Below, one piece after another: positions 1-5,232 of a stretch of 7,521 nucleotides of DNA; position 1 is the stretch's first letter, and each line of letters starts with the position of its first letter. The notes under the pieces are model-generated. The model worked only from the letters and a program-made list of their open reading frames with translations, had not been told where the DNA came from and did no database searches. A program made the position numbers and the translations under genes. The stretch spans positions 1-7,521 of the forward strand of contig CAMJHJ010000117.1 in assembly GCA_946405485.1 (NCBI GenBank). Direction: 5' to 3'. The stretch is from an uncultured Bacteroidales bacterium (GTDB lineage Bacteria; Bacteroidota; Bacteroidia; Bacteroidales; UBA932).

Positions 1-63
1 AAACGTTATTTTTGCCTTCTCGTGCAGCTGGAGGGCTGGTTCCTTCGGCTCCGTAGCCGTCAT
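1..63 (-). CDS. Possible 5' end of a gene running out of the window (function unknown)
   Basis: An ATG read on the minus strand at 63-61 opens a frame that stays open for all 21 codons to the window edge. The residues begin MTATEPKEPALQLHEKAK and are rich in Glu, Lys and Ala, as in a soluble cytoplasmic protein. There is no signal peptide. It follows the EnvC-like gene on the same strand after about 69 bases that contain a possible terminator, so it would be a separate transcription unit or depend on readthrough. The stretch is too short to assign a family, and other frames are also open here, so the gene itself is uncertain. Confidence 0.33.
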   Translation of the reverse strand, partial: MTATEPKEPALQLHEKAKITF

Positions 64-70
64 TTTTTCG

Positions 71-114
71 AAAAAAGGTCACCAACGGACACGGATTGGA
101 CCGGTTTCGTGACC
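71..114 (-). terminator. Possible intrinsic terminator of the TPR/EnvC-like operon
   Basis: Read on the minus strand, GGTCAC (114-109) can pair with GTGACC (82-77), and six T residues follow directly (76-71). It lies 19 bases past the EnvC-like stop codon, where a terminator would be expected. The stem is only 6 bp and the loop is 26 bases, so it is weak unless the loop folds further. The T-run is also half of a 14-base perfect palindrome, TTTTTTCGAAAAAA, at 63-76, which may be coincidental. Confidence 0.4.
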
Positions 115-132
115 GTCGGTGGACCCAAAGGG

Positions 133-1398
133 TTAGCGCGGGCGGAGCCAGCGCTCGGGGTCTTGGGGAATGGTGCGGTCGTCCCAGATTTCGAAGTGGA
201 AGACCGTCTCGCCGGCGATGGTGTCCACGGTGCCCAGGACCTGCTCGGTCTTGACCTTGTCGCCCGCCTTGACATCCACCCGCTTCATCTTCGCATACAA
301 AGTGAAATAATTGCCATGCTGCACCAGGATGCACTGGTGATAACCCGGCAGCACCGTGATCTGCGCCACCGTGCCGTTAAACACGGCCTTCACCGGCGTA
401 TCCGGCGACACCGCTATGTTGATGCCGTTGTTCGCCGGCAACTGGAGATTCTTGAAAACCGGATGATACTGCTTGCCGAAACGGCCCGTCAGCGCCCCCG
501 ACACCGGCCACGGCAGAATGCCGCGATTGGCCACGAACTGGTCCGCCAGCTTATAATCCACCGGCGCCTTCGGCTTGGACGTAGAACCTTTCCGGGAAGA
601 TTTCGAAGAGGAAGCCTTGCCGCCGGAACCCATCGCCTTGTTGATCGCGGCCCGGATCTCCCGCTCCAAGGCATCCGCCTGCCGCCGTTTCGCCGCCAGA
701 TCCTTCTGGTACTTCGCCTTCTGCTTGGTCAGCGTCGCCGACAGCGCCTGCGCCTCCTTCTCCTCCGACTTCAACTTCTGCATATCCGCCACCCGCTGCG
801 CCTTCAACTTCCGCGCATCCGCAGCCAGCACCTCCAGCGAAGCCTTTTCCTTCTCCAGCTCCGCCTTGGAAGCGCGGATCTTCGCGGCCTGGACCGACAT
901 CTGGGAAGAAAGATTCTTGAAGAAACCGAGCCTCCGGAAGCCCTGGGCCACATTGTCGGAAGCCAGGATATACATGAACCAGATCCGGGTATCGCGGTTC
1001 TTGTAGGCGCTCTTGACCAGGCGGCTGCCGTAGGTAATCATCGTATCCAGCCGCGACTGCAGCACGTCGATCTGCTTCTGCCGCACCGCGATGGAATCTT
1101 CCAGGACGGCGATTTCCCGGTCACTTTCCTCCAGCAGCGACTGCCGCGTCGAGATCTTGCTCCGCACCAGCGACAGGCGCGAAAGGGCATCCGCGTTGCG
1201 TGCCGCATTGTCCTTGATCTGCTTGTCCAGCATGGCGATCTCCTTCTCCAGCCGGGCCTTGCGCGACTCCTTTTCCTTCACGTTCTGGCCATACGCAACG
1301 GTGCCACCCAGGCCCAGGCGCAAGCCAGAGCCAGGGTTGAAGCCCAGACCGAGGCCCAGGCAAACGCACAGCAGCGATATGACCTTCCGGTGAATCAT
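133..1398 (-). CDS. envC: EnvC-like murein hydrolase activator with degenerate LytM (M23) domain
   Basis: A 421-residue secreted protein. Residues 1 to about 37 form a signal peptide (MIHRKVISLL start, likely cleavage at AYG|Q). Residues about 38-255 are a long Lys/Glu/Ala/Gln-rich coiled coil. A Ser/Lys-rich linker (256-278) leads to a C-terminal LytM/M23 domain (about 294-421). The LytM active site is degraded: the HxGxD zinc motif reads NNGIN (H to N323, D to N327), the YxH histidine is Lys370, and the HxH motif reads VFH (399-401), keeping only His401. It therefore probably does not cut peptidoglycan itself. In the EnvC/NlpD family, such domains activate amidases that split septal peptidoglycan in the periplasm. 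The coiled coil would contact an FtsEX-type complex, but no ftsEX or amidase gene is visible here. The start is fixed by the ATGA overlap with the upstream TPR gene, which implies translational coupling. The assignment to an EnvC-like protein is firm; a cell-division role in this organism is inferred. Confidence 0.9.
   Translation of the reverse strand: MIHRKVISLLCVCLGLGLGFNPGSGLRLGLGGTVAYGQNVKEKESRKARLEKEIAMLDKQIKDNAARNADALSRLSLVRSKISTRQSLLEESDREIAVLEDSIAVRQKQIDVLQSRLDTMITYGSRLVKSAYKNRDTRIWFMYILASDNVAQGFRRLGFFKNLSSQMSVQAAKIRASKAELEKEKASLEVLAADARKLKAQRVADMQKLKSEEKEAQALSATLTKQKAKYQKDLAAKRRQADALEREIRAAINKAMGSGGKASSSKSSRKGSTSKPKAPVDYKLADQFVANRGILPWPVSGALTGRFGKQYHPVFKNLQLPANNGINIAVSPDTPVKAVFNGTVAQITVLPGYHQCILVQHGNYFTLYAKMKRVDVKAGDKVKTEQVLGTVDTIAGETVFHFEIWDDRTIPQDPERWLRPR
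1306..1361 (-). repeat. Degenerate GCCCAG-type repeat inside the EnvC-like signal peptide region
   Basis: On the plus strand, the exact 10-mer AGGCCCAGGC occurs at 1310-1319 and 1352-1361, with several related units (AGCCAGAG, AGCCCAGA) between. On the coding strand this yields alternating Leu-Gly runs at residues 14-19 and 27-32 of the EnvC-like protein, separated by NPGSGLR. The tract lengthens the region between the hydrophobic core and the probable cleavage site. Confidence 0.55.
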
Positions 1399-3122
1399 TG
1401 CCCGATCGCCTTCAAACGCTCCGACACGCGCTCATCCAGGTCCGGCACGGCGCCTTCGCCGTTCTTCGCCTTGGCGAGGTTCCAATACACCCGCGCGGTG
1501 TCGTATTCCTTCAACTTATACAGGACCTCGGCATAGTGGTCCAGCACGGCCGCGGAATCCTTGCCCCCGTAGAGCATCGCGTGCTTGAAATAGGGTTTGG
1601 CTTCCGCCGCCTTGCCCTGAAGGTACAGGATCCAGCCGTAGGTGTCGAGGTAGGTCGCATTGTCGGGCTCAGCTTCGATGGTGACCTTGCTCATCGCGGC
1701 CGCCTTCTTCAGCTTGCGGCCCTCGAGGCAGAGGAAATAGGCGTAGTTGTTGAGCACCGGCAGGTAGTGCGGATCGATCTTGAGCGCCTTCTCATACGCT
1801 TCGAAGGTCTTTTGGGAATCGCCGAGCTCATGCCAGGCGTCCCCGATGCCGGAGTACGCGCGCAGGCGGATGGCGGTGTCCCGGGGCGAGGTGGCCCCGA
1901 TGATGCGCTCGCAGTCCCGGACCAGACCTTCGTAATCCTTCAGGTTGTAGTCGGAATAGGTCTTCATCTCGAGGAATCCGGGCTCCTTCGGGAAGTCGGC
2001 GAAGGCCTGTTCGGCGGCAGGGCCGGCCTCCTCCCAACGCTCGAGCAGGGTCAGGAGCTGGACGTACATCCCGCGCGAGCCTATGCTCTCCGGATACTGT
2101 TCGCAGCACTCTTTCAAGACCTCCACGGCCTTGGCGCCCTCACCCGTATTGTAATAATAGGAGCCGACGGTCTGCAGGACGCTGCTGTCCCTGGGCGCCT
2201 GGTCGCGATAAGTGTCCACCAGCAGGTCGAGGTTGGGCTTGAAGCGCCGGGCGAACTGGGGATCGGCGTGCTGGAAAAGCGTCTGGATGTAGCGGGTCTT
2301 CATCTCCAGCGGCGCGGCCTCTCCCGTCACGAACTCCGTGACCGTCGCGAAATAGTTGGGGAAATCGCCCCGGTAGCGGTAGATCTCCGACATGCCCAGG
2401 AGCGCCTGGGGCATCCCGGATTCATAGGAAAGCGCCTCGCCGTAGTATTTGAGGGCCAGGGTATCCTTGAACTGGGACACACAGTGGTCCCCCATCGCGA
2501 CCAGGATGCGCGGGGAGGTCAGATCCTCGTTGTAGGACTCCAACAGGGCGTAGGCCTCATCGGGCTTCTGCTGCCGCATCAGGACGTCATATTTGGTCAG
2601 GGCGACCATCTCATCCTTGCCCGTGACGGTCTCGATCTCGTCGAGGGTCCGGAGGACTTCGTCGACCTTGCCGTTCTGCATGTAAAGCTGGGCCAGGGTG
2701 TAATAGATGTCGGTTTTCTTGGGGAACTCCTTCATCAGCGACTCGTAGATGTCGATGGCGAGTTCGGGCTGGCCGGTCGAGGTGTAGAGACGGGCCAGGC
2801 GGTCGCGGTACCAGTAGTTGGAGGGGTCCAGCCGGACGGCTTCCCGCAACTGGGCGACGGCCGTGTCATAATCCTGGAGGTAGACGGAGCTCATCCCCAG
2901 ATAGTAGCGGACCGCATCATTGGCAGGGTCGGCGGCCGACAAGACCTTGAGCAGGGAGGCGGCTTCCTTGAATTTGCCGGCGTCGAAAAGGGCGACGGCG
3001 TCGACCAGGCCGGACTCGACCTGGAGGCTTTTCTTGCTCTGGGCGGACGCGGGTGCTATGGCGCTGAAGATCAGCGCGCAGGCGGCCGCAACCGCCATCA
3101 TCGTTTTTCTCATACCTTTCAT
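1395..3122 (-). CDS. Secreted tetratricopeptide-repeat (TPR) protein
   Basis: A 575-residue protein. Residues 1-27 are a classical signal peptide (basic MKGMRKTMM start, hydrophobic core, cleavage near ASA|Q), so it should be exported; no lipobox Cys is present. The rest is mostly helical TPR repeats. Clear units cover about 70-103, 104-136 and 137-165 near the N-terminus and about 417-452, 453-487, 488-520 and 524-555 near the C-terminus, with TPR-type Tyr/Leu/Gly/Ala/Pro spacing (for example YYLGMSSVYLQDYDTAVAQL). The middle (170-410) is more diverged but still helical-repeat-like. TPR arrays are protein-binding scaffolds, and no catalytic domain is seen. Its stop overlaps the EnvC-like start by four bases, so the two are probably co-translated and may act together in the periplasm. 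An alternative start lies three codons in (Met4, ATG ending at 3111). The fold is certain; the partner and role are unknown. Confidence 0.9.
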   Translation of the reverse strand: MKGMRKTMMAVAAACALIFSAIAPASAQSKKSLQVESGLVDAVALFDAGKFKEAASLLKVLSAADPANDAVRYYLGMSSVYLQDYDTAVAQLREAVRLDPSNYWYRDRLARLYTSTGQPELAIDIYESLMKEFPKKTDIYYTLAQLYMQNGKVDEVLRTLDEIETVTGKDEMVALTKYDVLMRQQKPDEAYALLESYNEDLTSPRILVAMGDHCVSQFKDTLALKYYGEALSYESGMPQALLGMSEIYRYRGDFPNYFATVTEFVTGEAAPLEMKTRYIQTLFQHADPQFARRFKPNLDLLVDTYRDQAPRDSSVLQTVGSYYYNTGEGAKAVEVLKECCEQYPESIGSRGMYVQLLTLLERWEEAGPAAEQAFADFPKEPGFLEMKTYSDYNLKDYEGLVRDCERIIGATSPRDTAIRLRAYSGIGDAWHELGDSQKTFEAYEKALKIDPHYLPVLNNYAYFLCLEGRKLKKAAAMSKVTIEAEPDNATYLDTYGWILYLQGKAAEAKPYFKHAMLYGGKDSAAVLDHYAEVLYKLKEYDTARVYWNLAKAKNGEGAVPDLDERVSERLKAIGQ

Positions 3123-3251
3123 CCCTTACAAAAATAGTACAAATTCAAAGGAATTTGCGTACTTTCGTGAAAAGGTTCGGGAAGATTTTGGGCGAAAGAT
3201 GCAACATTTCCCGGACCGCATGCATCTTATAAACCGACGAACGAAGGCATC
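3123..3251. promoter_or_regulatory. Divergent control region between the TPR/EnvC-like and sigma/anti-sigma operons
   Basis: These 129 bases separate two divergent start codons and must carry the promoters for both operons unless one starts inside a gene. They are visibly richer in A and T than the flanking genes. On the minus strand, TATTTTTG (3136-3129) fits the Bacteroidota -7 consensus TAnnTTTG, but no TTTG lies at the usual upstream spacing, and transcription from it would leave almost no leader before the TPR start. On the plus strand, TACTTTCG (3160-3167) fits with one mismatch, also without a good upstream element. A weak ribosome-binding-like AAGG (3244-3247) lies four bases before the sigma start. 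The region is certain to be regulatory; the individual promoters are not. Confidence 0.6.
3196..3228. repeat. 8-bp inverted repeat upstream of the sigma factor gene
   Basis: AAGATGCA (3196-3203) and TGCATCTT (3221-3228) are perfect reverse complements separated by 17 bases. The second arm ends 23 bases before the sigma factor ATG. It could be a binding site for a dimeric regulator (centre-to-centre 25 bp, a little over two helical turns) or a hairpin in the 5' leader. No T-run follows, so it is not a terminator. Confidence 0.5.
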
Positions 3252-3812
3252 ATGCCGGAGAAACTTGCACTGAAACCTGACGAGAAGAGACTGATCCGCC
3301 TTGCCAAAAAAGGGGACCCAGGCGCTCAAAAGGGATTGTATGACCTCCTGGCGCCGAAAATGTTCGCGGTTTGCATCCGTTATATGGGTGACCGGATGGC
3401 AGCGGAGGACGTCTTGCAAGACGGCTTCGTTACCTTGTTCGCCAAGCTCGACAGCTTCTCGGGGATCGGTTCCTTCGAAGGCTGGGCCAGAAAGATCTTT
3501 GTCAACACGGCGCTCATGAGCCTGCGCAAGTCTGATGTGCTGAAGGATTCCGGCGACATCGAGGAGGCGCGGAGCCTGACCGGCAGCGGCACTTCGGCCA
3601 TCGAGGATATCGGTTACAAGGAATTGATGGAAATGGTCGCCGGGCTGCCTCCCGGGTTCCGGACCGTCTTCAACATGTACGTGGTCGAAGGCTATTCCCA
3701 CAAGGAAATCAGCGAGGCGCTGGGGATCACGGAGAATACTTCACGGTCCCAGCTGCAGCGGGCGCGGACGTTGTTACAAAGTAGAATTAGAGAATTGAGT
3801 GATGACAGATAG
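3252..3812 (+). CDS. ECF-family RNA polymerase sigma factor
   Basis: A 186-residue protein of normal length for an extracytoplasmic-function (group 4) sigma factor; it directs RNA polymerase to a special promoter set. Region 2 covers about residues 25-94 and contains the family hallmark AEDVLQDGFVTLFAKL (51-66), followed by FEGWARKIFVNTALMSLRK (75-93), used for core binding and -10 recognition. A short linker (95-121) leads to region 4 (about 122-180), with LPPGFRTVFNMYVVEGYSHK and a helix-turn-helix (about 149-172, EISEALGITENTSRSQLQRA) for -35 recognition. There is no region 3 and no C-terminal extension. The ATG at 3252 is preceded by AAGG at a four-base distance. The stop codon lies inside the next gene, an 11-base overlap typical of a sigma factor made with its own anti-sigma factor. 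Its promoter targets cannot be read from this window; autoregulation is common in the family. Confidence 0.96.
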   Translation: MPEKLALKPDEKRLIRLAKKGDPGAQKGLYDLLAPKMFAVCIRYMGDRMAAEDVLQDGFVTLFAKLDSFSGIGSFEGWARKIFVNTALMSLRKSDVLKDSGDIEEARSLTGSGTSAIEDIGYKELMEMVAGLPPGFRTVFNMYVVEGYSHKEISEALGITENTSRSQLQRARTLLQSRIRELSDDR

Positions 3813-5118
3813 AGAGTTTGATCAGAAAGTGAAATCGCTTCTTGCGAATGCCGGGGAGGCCGCTCCCGACGGCGCGTGGGACGCGATCCGAGCCCGGATT
3901 CCGGCGAAAGCCGCGAAGACGGCGGCCCCCTGGTGGTGGGCCGGCGCCGGCCTTGCGGCCGCCGCCGCTGCGGTCGCGATGGCCCTCGTGCTGGGCGGGA
4001 CGTTCCGTACCGATCCTTCGGTCGTGACGGCCGGGGAAGGTCCCGTCGTCGCGCAGGTCGCCGAGCCTCAGACGCAGGTGGCCAAGAAGAATGTCGAAAC
4101 GGCGGTCGAGGAGAAAGCGGTCGAGCAGGCCGTACCTTCCCAGGCCGTGCCGAAGAGCACCGGTCCCGCTTTCCGCGTCAGCAAGCGCGCCGTTCCCACC
4201 GGCTTGAAACCCAAGACCTTACCGGACGGGTCGCAGTCTGCGACCACCGCGCCGTCTTCTTCCGCCACCCCCGCCGAGAGCGCTCCTGCCGCCAAGGGCG
4301 TCGAGTCCGCGACGACCAAGACCGCGCCGGCTGCCAAGGGTTCCGAGAAGACTCCGGCCGCCAAGACTTCCGAAAAGACACCGACCCAGGTCTCCGAGAA
4401 GACCGTCCAGGGCTGGAGCGATCCTTTCGCCCGGATGGCGTACGAGGACGCGCACCGCAAGACCCGCCGTGGCGTCTCTCTCGACATCAACGGGCTCGTG
4501 GGTACCAATGACAAAGCCATGGCCACCCTGCGGAACGGGATGATGGCGGTGCCTGCCAAGGCGCAGTCCGCCACCGGCCAGTCCACCTATATCACGGAAG
4601 AGGGTGAGTCCCGCTACGGCGTGCCGCTCTCCTTCGGCCTCGGCGCCAAATTCTATCTGTCCGACCGCTGGGCCCTCGGCACCGGTGTCAGCTACAGCCT
4701 CCTGTCACGTTCCTTCCCCGGTTCGTACACCAAGGAAGGGGCTGTGATCAAGCCGGCCAATTCTAACATCAAACATACGATCCAGTACATCGGGATCCCT
4801 GTCAACCTGTATTATGATCTCGTCTCCAACCGCTTCATGACGATGTACACCTTCGCAGGCGGTTCCGTGGAGAAGGGTATCGTCCAAAAGTACACCATCC
4901 CCGGTTCCGGCGGGACGGAGGTCTGGAAGCAGAAGGTTCCCGGCCTGCAAGGCTCCGCCGCCCTCGGTTTGGGTGTCCAGATGAAGCTTTCCGACCACCT
5001 GGGCCTGTATGTGGACCCGAGCGCAAGGTATTATTTCGGCGCCAACCAGCCGAAGAGCATCCGCACGCAGCAGAAGGTGATGTTCAACCTGGAGCTCGGT
5101 GTCAGGTTCGACCTGTAA
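3802..5118 (+). CDS. Probable dual membrane-spanning anti-sigma factor (cytoplasmic segment, TM helix, periplasmic linker, outer-membrane beta-barrel)
   Basis: A 438-residue protein numbered from the ATG at 3802; a GTG one codon earlier (3799) is possible. Residues 1-42 are cytoplasmic and resemble the short N-terminal segment of Bacteroidota anti-sigma proteins (acidic helix, then P22, W26, I29, I33 in APDGAWDAIRARI). One hydrophobic helix (about 43-66, PWWWAGAG to LVLGG) has no signal-peptidase site. Residues 67 to about 203 are a Pro/Ala/Ser/Thr/Lys-rich linker with three SEKT copies. GWSDPFARMAYEDAHRK (204-220) precedes a C-terminal domain (about 224-438) of alternating amphipathic strands like OMP_b-brl barrels, for example LSFGLGAKFYLSDRWALGTG and the final strand MFNLELGVRFDL. 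There is no Cys in the protein. The gene overlaps the sigma gene by 11 bases. The layout suggests a barrel in the outer membrane tethered to a sigma-binding segment in the cytoplasm. The role rests on architecture and operon context; a strictly inner-membrane protein with a periplasmic sandwich domain is the alternative. Confidence 0.82.
   Translation: MTDREFDQKVKSLLANAGEAAPDGAWDAIRARIPAKAAKTAAPWWWAGAGLAAAAAAVAMALVLGGTFRTDPSVVTAGEGPVVAQVAEPQTQVAKKNVETAVEEKAVEQAVPSQAVPKSTGPAFRVSKRAVPTGLKPKTLPDGSQSATTAPSSSATPAESAPAAKGVESATTKTAPAAKGSEKTPAAKTSEKTPTQVSEKTVQGWSDPFARMAYEDAHRKTRRGVSLDINGLVGTNDKAMATLRNGMMAVPAKAQSATGQSTYITEEGESRYGVPLSFGLGAKFYLSDRWALGTGVSYSLLSRSFPGSYTKEGAVIKPANSNIKHTIQYIGIPVNLYYDLVSNRFMTMYTFAGGSVEKGIVQKYTIPGSGGTEVWKQKVPGLQGSAALGLGVQMKLSDHLGLYVDPSARYYFGANQPKSIRTQQKVMFNLELGVRFDL
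4342..4404 (+). repeat. SEKT-coding repeats in the periplasmic linker
   Basis: Three near-identical 12-base units, TCCGAGAAGACT (4342), TCCGAAAAGACA (4369) and TCCGAGAAGACC (4393), encode SEKT three times, spaced 27 and 24 bases apart. They alternate with PAAK-type stretches, and APAAKG also occurs twice just upstream. The tract lies wholly within the linker between the transmembrane helix and the barrel and probably sets its length. Confidence 0.65.
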
Positions 5119-5162
5119 AAAACATTCCATTACACTAAAAAACTTAAAAACTAATCGGAATG

Positions 5163-5186
5163 CCCTGTCGTGAGACAGGGTTTTTT
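5163..5186 (+). terminator. Intrinsic terminator of the sigma/anti-sigma operon
   Basis: CCCTGTC (5163-5169) and GACAGGG (5174-5180) form a perfect 7-bp stem with a GTGA tetraloop, followed by six T residues (5181-5186). It lies 44 bases past the anti-sigma stop codon after an A-rich stretch. The structure separates this operon from the lipoprotein gene that starts 46 bases later. Confidence 0.92.
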
Positions 5187-5232
5187 CGTCTTTTACCCGG
5201 GGTTTTTCGTTTCTTTGCGAAAACGGACGACT

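Noticed and set aside
22..1536. A 504-codon open frame on the plus strand across the EnvC-like gene
   Set aside because: The product is an Arg/Leu/His-rich composition typical of an antisense shadow. The minus-strand frame has a recognisable coiled coil and LytM domain.
1398..3137. A 579-codon open frame on the plus strand, antisense to the whole TPR gene
   Set aside because: It mirrors the TPR gene codon for codon in a GC-rich genome, begins and ends at that gene's borders, and shows no domain or signal. The minus-strand frame has clear TPR repeats and a signal peptide.
5210..5217. TTTCTTTG as a -7 promoter element for the lipoprotein gene
   Set aside because: It differs from TAnnTTTG at one position, but no matching -33 element lies at the right spacing in the short T-rich gap, so it cannot be told from chance.
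5170..5232. An upstream GTG start adding 21 residues to the lipoprotein
   Set aside because: It lies in the loop of the terminator hairpin, would bury the signal peptide, and the ATG at 5233 gives a normal lipoprotein N-terminus.
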